Source: Bacteroidia bacterium
Lineage (GTDB): Bacteria > Bacteroidota > Bacteroidia > Bacteroidales > Azobacteroidaceae
Length of the DNA stretch: 7,216 nucleotides
Assembly (NCBI GenBank): GCA_025996695.1
Contig: BNTP01000109.1
Coordinates: forward strand, 1-7,216
Reading direction: 5' to 3'
How positions within the stretch are numbered: position 1 is the first letter of the stretch; the number at the start of each line of letters is the position of its first letter. The notes below the pieces were generated by a model. That model was not told the origin of the DNA. It made no database searches and was given only the letters and a program-made list of their open reading frames with translations. Of the stretch, positions 1-5,774 are shown piece by piece. Position numbers and translations under genes: made by a program.

Positions 1-2
1 TG

Positions 3-209
3 CTTGCGCCAGCCAAAGACAATATGTCGCAACGAGAAGCCTATCGCACGTTTGGCGAAGCCCGCGTTAAGAACTGGGTGCGGCGCGGTATGCTAAAGGT
101 CATCCGCAATGGTGAAACGGAAAATTCGAAAAAGTTATACTCTTACGAAGAGATGATAGGGATAGAAACAGCAGAAAAAATGTACAATATAAACAGTAAA
201 AAAATATGA
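3..209 (+). CDS. HTH-type DNA-binding protein, 5' end probably outside the window
   Basis: The reading frame is open from the window edge, so the true start may lie upstream. An ATG at position 24 could also serve as start and would give 61 residues. From that ATG the core is SQREAYRTFGEARVKNWVRRG (shown here only as a motif label: SQREAYR followed by GEARVKNWV), then VIRNGETENSKKLYSYEEM. A Ser-Gln-x-Glu-Ala-x-x-x-Phe/Tyr-Gly start, a recognition helix with VKNWV, a basic turn, and then a Lys/Tyr-rich strand is the layout of small MerR/excisionase-like winged HTH proteins that are common in Bacteroidota phages. The role (regulator or excisionase) cannot be decided. The stop overlaps the next start as ATGA at 206-209, suggesting translational coupling. 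HTH assignment is fairly likely; the family name is not certain. Confidence 0.6.
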   Translation, partial: LAPAKDNMSQREAYRTFGEARVKNWVRRGMLKVIRNGETENSKKLYSYEEMIGIETAEKMYNINSKKI

Positions 210-484
210 TACGTTCAGACATCAACATTGTCCAAAAAACGGACTGCATTATCGTGAAAAGTGAAAAGAATTTTTTCTCATTCTCACGCAATGAAACGGG
301 GAAAATCAAAGCATTTTGCACCACTGATTTCAACTCCGACATCATCACAGAAATCATCCTGTCGGGCATCGCCAGCATCATGGGCTGGGGTAGTGGAACT
401 CTCACGATGTCAGCCAAATTTGGCTACGACACCGAAAAGATGACGGAAGTAGTAATAGCAATCTTTGAAAAATTTGATTTGTGA
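206..484 (+). CDS. Hypothetical protein, 92 residues
   Basis: I do not recognise this protein. It is reliable as a gene because it starts inside the stop of the preceding gene (ATGA, 206-209) and ends inside the start of the following one (TGATG, 482-486), so it sits in a coupled chain. The N-terminal half (about residues 5-45) alternates hydrophobic and polar residues, as expected for beta strands. Residues 45-65 form a mildly hydrophobic stretch with Gly-Trp-Gly-Ser-Gly around 60-64. The C-terminus (78-91) looks helical. No signal peptide, catalytic motif or Cys/His metal site is evident. It is probably a small soluble phage accessory protein; no function is proposed. Confidence 0.6.
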   Translation: MIRSDINIVQKTDCIIVKSEKNFFSFSRNETGKIKAFCTTDFNSDIITEIILSGIASIMGWGSGTLTMSAKFGYDTEKMTEVVIAIFEKFDL

Positions 485-1005
485 TGAAACGACTAATTAA
501 CATCATCGGCGTAATCGCCCTGTGTGGCATCCTGCTCAAACTGAGCTATGTGTTTGTGTTCCTTTTTGGGGAACTCGACAACAACAGCCTTATATCGCGC
601 ATTTTTGGCATCTCGTTTGGGTTCTCAAGTCTGTATTTTGTCATAAAAGTGCCAAAACAGTGGGTCAAAATAGTGATGATTTCGCTGGACGTGGCAACGA
701 TTATTTATTTCTACATTCACGAGAAAATGAATATCACCATTGAATATTCAAGCATCATCATCGCCGCCTATTCGGCATTGATAATTTACTTTTTGGGGCA
801 AATAGTGAGTGAGCAAATCCATCCCGGTACCGGCGATACTTCACCGGTGAATAATCAGGAATTGGAGTATCGCCTAAGCATGTTGCGCGAAGTTAAGCAA
901 CTGGAAGCGGAGATACAAGCCTTGCGAAAAGGTGGTAAAAGCGGTCGGCACGCTGACGATAAGAATAAGGGACAGTTTAATTTATTTGATGCGGAGGAAA
1001 AATGA
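484..1005 (+). CDS. Small membrane protein with four TM helices, coiled-coil tail and QFNLF C-terminus
   Basis: The protein has 173 residues from the ATG at 484. A GTG at 481 is also in frame, but the ATG overlaps the upstream stop as TGATG and is preferred. Four hydrophobic segments are visible at about residues 4-28, 36-55, 60-78 and 86-108, with little between them, so this is an integral inner-membrane protein. Residues about 124-149 are rich in Glu, Leu, Lys and Arg with heptad-like spacing (ELEYRLSMLREVKQLEAEI), suggesting a short cytoplasmic coiled coil. The last residues, 164-168, read QFNLF followed by DAEEK, which resembles the bacterial sliding-clamp binding pentapeptide (consensus QL[SD]LF). 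The stop overlaps the methyltransferase start as ATGA at 1002-1005. I do not recognise the family. Membrane topology is well supported; the clamp-binding idea is an inference from a short motif. Confidence 0.7.
   Translation: MKRLINIIGVIALCGILLKLSYVFVFLFGELDNNSLISRIFGISFGFSSLYFVIKVPKQWVKIVMISLDVATIIYFYIHEKMNITIEYSSIIIAAYSALIIYFLGQIVSEQIHPGTGDTSPVNNQELEYRLSMLREVKQLEAEIQALRKGGKSGRHADDKNKGQFNLFDAEEK
993..997 (+). promoter_or_regulatory. Shine-Dalgarno-like GGAGG before the cytosine methyltransferase
   Basis: GGAGG lies four bases upstream of the ATG at 1002, within the last codons of the membrane protein gene. It stands out because other starts here have A/T-only leaders. The spacing is shorter than ideal, and the bases also encode Ala-Glu-Glu, so the match may be fortuitous. 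Confidence 0.3.
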
Positions 1006-2504
1006 AAGAAAACATAAAGCTGCTGTATATTGACTTGTTTTGCGGTGCGGGCGGGACATCCACCGGCGTTGAAAACGCAAAACACAATGGTAAAAAATGC
1101 GCTAAGGTGATTGCTTGTGTCAATCACGATGCAAATGCCATTGCCAGCCATGCAGCAAACCATCCCGAAGCATTGCATTTTACGGAAGATATACGGACGT
1201 TAGAACTTTTGCCGTTGGTCGCACACATTTCCAAAATGAAAGCCAAATATCCAGCCGCCTTGGTGGTGCTTTGGGCTTCTTTGGAATGCACCAATTTTAG
1301 CAAGGCAAAGGGTGGGAAGCCACGCGATGCGGACAGCAGAACGTTAGCCGAGCATCTATTCAGGTACATAGAAGCCATCAATCCCGATTACATACAGATT
1401 GAAAACGTTGAAGAATTTATGTCTTGGGGCGATTTAGACGAACACGGGAAACCGATTAGCCGATACAAGGGGCAATTTTACATTCAGTGGGTGTCAAAGG
1501 TGGAAACATTTGGGTATAGATTTAACCACCGCATAATGAATGCTGCCGATTATGGGGCATACACCAGCCGGAAGCGTTTCTTTGGCATATTCGCAAAGGA
1601 CGGTTTACCCATTGTTTTTCCAACCGCCACACATTCTAAAACAGGCAATCAAAACATGTTTGGCTGCCTGAATAAATGGAAACCCGTGAAAGATGTTTTG
1701 GACTTTACGGACGAGGGTAAAAGCATATTTTTACGCAAAAAAGAATTGTCGCCCAAAACATTAGAGCGCATTTATGCCGGTTTAGTCAAGTTCGTTGCGG
1801 GCGGTAAGGACAAATGCTTCTTATCAAAGCATTTTAGCGGACACCCGGAAAGCAAAAATATAAGTGTTGATGCACCTGCACACACAATCACGGCAATAGA
1901 CCACCATTCATTGATACAAACCAGTTTCATTGCAAGATACAACGGGCAACCCAATCAGGATGTGAATGCGGTGTCTATTGAAGTTCCCGCACCAACGCTT
2001 ACTGTTAAAGACAGGTTATCGTTAATCACCCCGCATTTTATTGTAAATGAATATTCCGGCGGTGGTCAGTATTCGAGTGTGGACGATGTTTGTCCGGCGG
2101 TTCTAACCACCCCAAAGCAAAAAATAGTCAGCTGCCAATCGTGGCTTATGAATCCGCAATTTTATAGCGCAGGCGGCTCAATAGATGACCCCTGTTTCAC
2201 GCTTATAGCCCGGATGGACAAAATGCCGCCTTATTTGGTGGTAACCGAAACGGGGCAAATAGCGATTGAGGTTTACGAAACCGATAGCGAACCGATGCGC
2301 CGGATAAAGGAATTTATGGCTATTTATGGCATTGCAGACATCAAAATGCGGATGCTAAAAATACCCGAATTAAAGCGAATAATGGGATTTTCAGACAACT
2401 ACCAACTCATAGGAACGCAAGCCGACCAAAAGAAATTCATCGGCAACGCGGTAGAAGTGAACATGGCACGAGTGCTTTGTGAGGCGTTGGCAAAAACATT
2501 TTAA
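1002..2504 (+). CDS. C5-cytosine DNA methyltransferase with variant motif IV
   Basis: This 500-residue enzyme would transfer a methyl group from SAM to C5 of cytosine in a specific DNA site, acting on phage or host DNA in the cytoplasm. The conserved motifs appear in the usual order. Motif I is DLFCGAGGTSTG (11-22, SAM binding). Motif IV is at 92-100, where the usual PPCQGFS reads LECTNFS; the nucleophile C96 and the following FS are kept. Motif VI is ENV (134-136). Motif VIII is YTSRKR (187-192). A long target-recognition region runs from about 205 to 440. Motif IX is RMLKIPELKRIMGFSDNY (450-467), and motif X is IGNAVE (480-485), with Glu where Pro is usual. No partner restriction enzyme is seen, so it is probably an orphan phage methyltransferase used against host restriction. 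It is coupled to the membrane protein gene by an ATGA overlap. The fold is certain; the exact target and the chemistry allowed by the altered motif IV are not. Confidence 0.92.
   Translation: MKENIKLLYIDLFCGAGGTSTGVENAKHNGKKCAKVIACVNHDANAIASHAANHPEALHFTEDIRTLELLPLVAHISKMKAKYPAALVVLWASLECTNFSKAKGGKPRDADSRTLAEHLFRYIEAINPDYIQIENVEEFMSWGDLDEHGKPISRYKGQFYIQWVSKVETFGYRFNHRIMNAADYGAYTSRKRFFGIFAKDGLPIVFPTATHSKTGNQNMFGCLNKWKPVKDVLDFTDEGKSIFLRKKELSPKTLERIYAGLVKFVAGGKDKCFLSKHFSGHPESKNISVDAPAHTITAIDHHSLIQTSFIARYNGQPNQDVNAVSIEVPAPTLTVKDRLSLITPHFIVNEYSGGGQYSSVDDVCPAVLTTPKQKIVSCQSWLMNPQFYSAGGSIDDPCFTLIARMDKMPPYLVVTETGQIAIEVYETDSEPMRRIKEFMAIYGIADIKMRMLKIPELKRIMGFSDNYQLIGTQADQKKFIGNAVEVNMARVLCEALAKTF
1863..2231 (+). 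repeat. Four degenerate repeats in the methyltransferase target-recognition region
   Basis: At protein level, a unit of about 18 residues recurs at 288-305 (SVDAPAHTITAIDHHSLI), 325-342 (SIEVPAPTLTVKDRLSLI), 359-376 (SVDDVCPAVLTTPKQKIV) and 393-410 (SIDDPCFTLIARMDKMPP). Spacing is 37, 34 and 34 residues. The shared pattern is S-[IV]-[DE]-x-P-x-x-T-[IL]-T, with an aromatic or Gly-rich linker (RYNGQ, EYSGGGQ, YSAGGS) before units 2 to 4. Similar units occur in the recognition regions of other large C5 methyltransferases. DNA identity between copies is low, so they are old duplications. Confidence 0.65.
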
Positions 2505-2513
2505 ACAATAGAT

Positions 2514-3047
2514 ATGGAAAAAATAATAGAAAAACTGCAAAAATTAAAAACACTTTCCGAACGCGGAGAGTGGGGCGAAGCCGTGAATGCCAAACGGATG
2601 TTAGAAAAATTTCTTTGTAAGTATAATCTTACACTTGATGATTTGTCGTCTGAGATACCAAAAAAACGTGTTTTCAAAGCGAATTTCGACGATGGTTCAA
2701 TGGCTGTTTTGTTCATGTGTGCCTGCAAAATTTTAGAGTTAAAAAAAGTCAAGAGCCTCTATCAGCGCCCAAACGAAAGGAACAAGGTGTACGCTGAATT
2801 AACCGATTTAGAGTATGCCGAAATGACACAATTCTATGATTTTCACAAAAAAAACTTTGCCAAAGAAAGGAAAAGAGTGCTTGTCGAATTTGAGCAGGCG
2901 TACCAAGCAAAACATGACTTATATGCTACCCGCAACGATGATGATGAAAAACCTAAACGACAACACTCAGCAGAAGAAATAATGAGAATTGTTCGTTTGG
3001 CACAGAGTTTAGAAGATGTATTTTATCATAAACAACTCAAAGAATGA
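2514..3047 (+). CDS. DUF2786-type protein
   Basis: The 177-residue product begins with EKIIEKLQKLKTLSERG, then GEAVNAKRMLEKFLCKYNLTLDDL (residues about 2-44). This matches the DUF2786 pattern of an amphipathic 'KI..KL.kLlaLAe..g...EA.nA..ka..ll.ky.l' helical domain. The middle part, about 55-130, contains the hydrophobic helix MAVLFMCACKIL and a Tyr/Lys-rich helical stretch, consistent with the second domain usually attached to DUF2786. Residues 140-150 are charged and flexible (NDDDEKPKRQ), followed by a final helix. The biochemical role of this family is unknown; it is frequent in phages and mobile elements. The gene starts 9 bases after the methyltransferase stop and ends in an ATGA overlap with the HNH gene (3044-3047). 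It is visibly richer in A+T than the methyltransferase gene. Confidence 0.7.
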   Translation: MEKIIEKLQKLKTLSERGEWGEAVNAKRMLEKFLCKYNLTLDDLSSEIPKKRVFKANFDDGSMAVLFMCACKILELKKVKSLYQRPNERNKVYAELTDLEYAEMTQFYDFHKKNFAKERKRVLVEFEQAYQAKHDLYATRNDDDEKPKRQHSAEEIMRIVRLAQSLEDVFYHKQLKE

Positions 3048-3661
3048 AACGGCACGTGTGGACATCGGATGAATTGGTTCGGCTCAAGGAAATATACCCC
3101 GACATGACAAATGCTGAAATAGCATCTGTTTTTGGCGTTTCCGAAAGTGCGATTAAAAACAGGGCTTTCAAATTGGGATTGAAAAAGTCAAAGGCATACA
3201 TGTCAATACATTCAAGCTGCTATCCAAAAGGGAATATCCCACAAAATAAAGGGCAAAAGAGAACTGAATGGATGTCACCAGACGGTATTGCCAGATGCTC
3301 TGCTACCCAATTCAAAGTGGGGCAGTTGGGTTGGAACCATAAGCCGGTCGGATACGAGCGCGTTGAACTCGATGGCTACATCTATGTGAAAGTGGCAGAA
3401 CCCAACAAATTCCGATTAAAGCATCGCGTGGTGTGGGAGAGGCATAACGGCGCAATTCCGGCGGGGCATAACATCCAATTCAAGGACGGCAACCGCGAAA
3501 ACTGCGACATCAGCAATCTTTACATGATTAGCCGTGCCAACCAGTTGAAGCACGAGAACTCATTTATGGTACGCTATCCCAAAGTAGTGCAACAGCTAAT
3601 TCAACTCAAAGGGGCATTAAACAGACAAATTAATAAAATAAATAAAAATGGAAACAATTGA
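3044..3661 (+). CDS. HNH endonuclease-like protein with N-terminal HTH domain
   Basis: The 205-residue protein has two visible domains. Residues 5-48 (WTSDELVRLKEIYPDM, then NAEIASVFGVSESAIKNRAFKLGL) form a helix-turn-helix DNA-binding domain of the type found in freestanding phage HNH proteins. Residues about 100-166 form an HNH-like module: H127 in LKHRVVWE, a GAIPAGHNI turn with H142, then FKDGNRENCDISNLYMISRA (146-165) with N150 and N158. In typical members the position before K-D-G-N is His (NHxDGN), which would be the general base; here it is Phe146. Related phage proteins with FKDG are common, so this may be a distinct subfamily instead of a decayed gene. Likely a DNA-nicking or homing-type enzyme, possibly only DNA-binding. 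The gene overlaps the upstream gene by 4 bases and the downstream one by 14. Confidence 0.8.
   Translation: MKRHVWTSDELVRLKEIYPDMTNAEIASVFGVSESAIKNRAFKLGLKKSKAYMSIHSSCYPKGNIPQNKGQKRTEWMSPDGIARCSATQFKVGQLGWNHKPVGYERVELDGYIYVKVAEPNKFRLKHRVVWERHNGAIPAGHNIQFKDGNRENCDISNLYMISRANQLKHENSFMVRYPKVVQQLIQLKGALNRQINKINKNGNN
3636..3647 (+). promoter_or_regulatory. A/T-only ribosome-binding leader
   Basis: The 12 bases before the ATG at 3648 (ATAAATAAAA-type) contain no G or C and no Shine-Dalgarno match. Such A-rich leaders are typical of translation starts in Bacteroidota, and this one supports the ATG at 3648 as the start even though it lies inside the HNH gene. Confidence 0.5.
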
Positions 3662-4085
3662 AAAATTAAAAGGAATGTTAAACACGCCGATGTTACACCT
3701 CGGCAGTGAGGTAGAGATTTTGAGTTACGTTGATGGTGTTGGTGTCAACAGGGATTCAATAGAAATCTACCTGAGTAACGGCAAAACGCTATGTGGGCAC
3801 ATCGGCAATTTGAACAAGCTGATTGATCAATTCACGCCAATCACTCCAACAGTAGTGGCATTGGCAAATAGCAGAATAGCAAAAGTATCGTCCGTTGACC
3901 CCGATGTGCTACTGGAAATTCGCGACACCGTGCTTGCCCAAATCAAAGCACTGAAAAATCCGCAGAAAGAAACAATTGCCCAATCAAAGCAAGTGTTTCA
4001 AGGTGTAAACACCCTAATCAATTTGGCAAAAACCGAATTGGATTATCGCAGATACATGGACCGTAAACCATCTAAATTAATGTAG
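3648..4085 (+). CDS. Hypothetical phage protein, 145 residues, two-part
   Basis: I do not recognise the family with confidence. Residues about 14-58 look like a small beta-barrel: strands SEVEILSYV, DSIEIYLSN and KTLCGHI separated by short Gly/Asp turns, ending in a helix NLNKLIDQ. A linker rich in Thr and Pro (62-68) leads to a helical C-terminal half (about 82-140) ending in GVNTLINLAKTELDYRRYMD. This kind of helical ending, with a Leu-Ala-Lys-x-Glu-Leu-Asp-Tyr pattern, recurs in small phage proteins of unknown role. The start is supported by the A/T-only leader and the 14-base overlap with the HNH gene; the stop is one base before the next start. It is probably cytoplasmic, with no membrane segment. 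The gene is likely real and its function is unknown. Confidence 0.65.
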   Translation: METIEKLKGMLNTPMLHLGSEVEILSYVDGVGVNRDSIEIYLSNGKTLCGHIGNLNKLIDQFTPITPTVVALANSRIAKVSSVDPDVLLEIRDTVLAQIKALKNPQKETIAQSKQVFQGVNTLINLAKTELDYRRYMDRKPSKLM

Positions 4086-4086
4086 C

Positions 4087-5007
4087 ATGATGAAAATTGG
4101 ATTGATAGACGTTGATGGGCACAATTTTCCGAATTTGGCTTTGATGAAAATTTCGGCATTTCACAAAGTGCACGGAGATGTGGTAGAATGGGTAAACTAT
4201 TTTGAGCATTACGATAAAGTATATATGTCAAAGGTGTTTACTTTTTCGCCCGATGTTCTAACGTGTATTCAATCCGATGAAATAATTAAAGGTGGCACAG
4301 GTTATTCTGCAACTATAAAATTACCCTCATTATCATACGAGAAGATTCAACCGGATTACAGTTTATATCCTAATTTTAAATACGCATTAGGATTTTTAAC
4401 ACGAGGATGTATCCGCAATTGCCCGTGGTGCATTGTTCCACAAAAAGAGGGAAAAATTAGACCGGATAATTATATTGAAGAAATAACGGGATTTCATCCG
4501 AAAAGACCAATAATTTTACTTGACAACAATGTTCTTGCTTCCGATTTTGGATTGAATGAAATTGAAAAAATTATCAAATTAGGGTGTCGAGTAGATTTTA
4601 ATCAAGGACTTGATGCCCGACTTGTTACCGATGAAATTGCAAAACTACTATCAAAGGTAAAATGGATAAGGTACATACGCTTTGCATACGACACAAAACA
4701 GCAGTTCAGACCGCTGTTTCACGCCATTGGACTTTTAAACAAATATGGAATAAAAAATGAAAATATTTTTGTTTATTGCCTCTTGAATGAATTAGAAGAT
4801 AGTTACAACAGAATCAACGAAGTAAAACGGGCGGGAATGAATCCATACGCCCAGCCGTATAGGGATTTCACACGAAATCAAATTATCCCGCAATGGCAGA
4901 TAGACATGCGGGATTGGTGCAACCGTAAAGTGTTTCTAAAAACTTGTGATTTTAAAGATTACAGCCCTCGCAAGGGGTTTAAATGCAGCGAATATTTCAT
5001 AAAATAA
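4087..5007 (+). CDS. Radical SAM protein
   Basis: The 306-residue protein belongs to the radical SAM superfamily, which uses a [4Fe-4S] cluster to cleave SAM to a 5'-deoxyadenosyl radical. The cluster motif is CIRNCPWC, with C108, C112 and C115 in CxxxCxxC spacing, preceded by FLTRG and followed by IVPQKEG. Downstream features fit the partial TIM barrel of B12-type or MiaB-like members: ILLDNNVLA (143-151), DFNQGLDARL (170-179), IRFAYD (197-202) and IFVYCLLN (227-234). The N-terminus (MMKIGLIDVDGHNFPNLALM) resembles the Rossmann-like domain found before such cores, but the DxHxxG cobalamin signature is absent. C278, C287 and C300 lie near the end. The start could be either ATG of the pair at 4087 and 4090. 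The gene is much poorer in G+C than its neighbours (20 of 60 in lines 4441-4500 and 4561-4620), suggesting separate acquisition. The substrate is unknown. Confidence 0.85.
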   Translation: MMKIGLIDVDGHNFPNLALMKISAFHKVHGDVVEWVNYFEHYDKVYMSKVFTFSPDVLTCIQSDEIIKGGTGYSATIKLPSLSYEKIQPDYSLYPNFKYALGFLTRGCIRNCPWCIVPQKEGKIRPDNYIEEITGFHPKRPIILLDNNVLASDFGLNEIEKIIKLGCRVDFNQGLDARLVTDEIAKLLSKVKWIRYIRFAYDTKQQFRPLFHAIGLLNKYGIKNENIFVYCLLNELEDSYNRINEVKRAGMNPYAQPYRDFTRNQIIPQWQIDMRDWCNRKVFLKTCDFKDYSPRKGFKCSEYFIK

Positions 5008-5020
5008 AAAAAATAAAAAC
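5008..5020 (+). promoter_or_regulatory. A-rich leader before the tail protein gene
   Basis: The 13-base gap between the radical SAM stop and the next ATG consists of A and T with a single C just before the start codon. It lacks a Shine-Dalgarno match and fits the Bacteroidota type of translation initiation, supporting the ATG at 5021. Confidence 0.5.
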
Positions 5021-5635
5021 ATGGAAATTAGATTTACAGAGTCAAAGAAAGGTCAAATTCAGGACATCCAGCGCAAATTCAAGTCGCAGTTGTCCGAGAG
5101 TGCAATAAAGAAAGGCACCGCTACCGCTATCAATGGTGTAATGAAAAGTTCAATCGGTCGCATCAATAAGGCGATAAAGAAAGAATACAACATCACGCCA
5201 AAGCACCTCAATCGCATATCAAAGGTGTCGCCGCAGGCAAAAGAGGGGGCTTTGGATGCGGGCATAACGGTAAACAGCCAGCGCATCCCGCTCATCGGCT
5301 TTAAGCCCAAGCAAAGCGGTTCGTGCATATCCGTCCAGATTAAAAAGGGCAAAAAAGTGTTGGTGCGCGATTCCTTTATTGCCACAATGAATAGCGGACA
5401 CACGGGTGTATATGCACGCGGACGCTATGCAAACAAGCGCGCCGATGGCTTTACTTATGAAAAGGGAAAGACTAAAAACGGCAAGATACGCATTTCAGAG
5501 ATTAAAACCATGTCGCCGTTTTCTATGGCTTTGACAAAGTCGGTTGCGGACGATGTGCAAACATATATGAGTAGCGAAGTGACGAAAAGGGTACACGGAT
5601 TGTTGCAGCATAAAATAGATAAGGTTGTAAAATAG
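5021..5635 (+). CDS. GPZ-like minor tail protein
   Basis: The 204-residue product resembles the prophage minor tail protein Z family (lambda gpZ group), which acts in tail completion and joining. Visible family traits are an Ala/Lys-rich helical N-terminus (about 10-55, including SAIKKGTATAINGVMKSS), a central AIKKEYNITPKHLN segment (51-64), RIPLIGFKPKQ (88-98), then VSVQ-like strands and KKVLVRDSFIATMNSGHTG (111-129) followed by VYARGR. The conserved end is KIRISEIKTMSPFSMA (155-170), corresponding to the 'ip..ElyGPsva' part of the family. The length fits the family. G+C is high (34 of 60 bases in 5221-5280), in contrast to the preceding gene. Its position just upstream of the terminase small subunit gene, instead of after the head genes, is unusual. 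The assignment is good although sequence similarity is judged by eye. Confidence 0.75.
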   Translation: MEIRFTESKKGQIQDIQRKFKSQLSESAIKKGTATAINGVMKSSIGRINKAIKKEYNITPKHLNRISKVSPQAKEGALDAGITVNSQRIPLIGFKPKQSGSCISVQIKKGKKVLVRDSFIATMNSGHTGVYARGRYANKRADGFTYEKGKTKNGKIRISEIKTMSPFSMALTKSVADDVQTYMSSEVTKRVHGLLQHKIDKVVK

Positions 5636-5774
5636 AAGTGCGACCAAACGCCCCAAGGCTCATTAGGTTCTGTGGCGGGTCTGTGAATGGGGGTGTAAAG
5701 AATCGCGGTTTTTCGTTAGTTAGCGGGAAAAAAAATGATAGTAAGTTAATGGTTATCAGCAATATAGATATAAT
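5636..5774 (+). other. Intergenic region before terS, candidate packaging (cos/pac) or TerS-binding site
   Basis: This 139-base gap is the only substantial non-coding stretch in the window. It holds a G-rich core at about 5671-5730 and an A/T-rich part from 5727 to the terS start. Three GCGG words occur at 5675, 5705 and 5723. No convincing hairpin with a T-run was found, so a terminator is not supported, and I found no Bacteroidota-type promoter match. In many phages the packaging start site lies next to the small terminase gene, whose HTH domain binds it; that placement is the basis for the call. It remains an inference. Confidence 0.3.

Noticed and set aside
481..483. GTG start one codon before the membrane protein ATG
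   Set aside because: The adjacent ATG at 484 forms the TGATG overlap with the upstream stop and is the more usual start.
4087..4150. Cobalamin-binding domain at the N-terminus of the radical SAM protein
   Set aside because: The region has a Rossmann-like start but lacks the DxHxxG signature, so cobalamin binding is not supported.
5059..5403. 114-residue open frame on the minus strand
   Set aside because: It lies wholly within the GPZ-like gene on the other strand, has no recognisable domain, and follows from that gene's codon use. The same applies to minus-strand frames at 100-417 and 855-1178.
5769..5774. TATAAT word directly before the terS start
   Set aside because: It abuts the ATG with no room for a leader, has no matching -35 element, and Bacteroidota promoters use a different -7 motif. 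It is better read as part of an A/T-rich translation leader.
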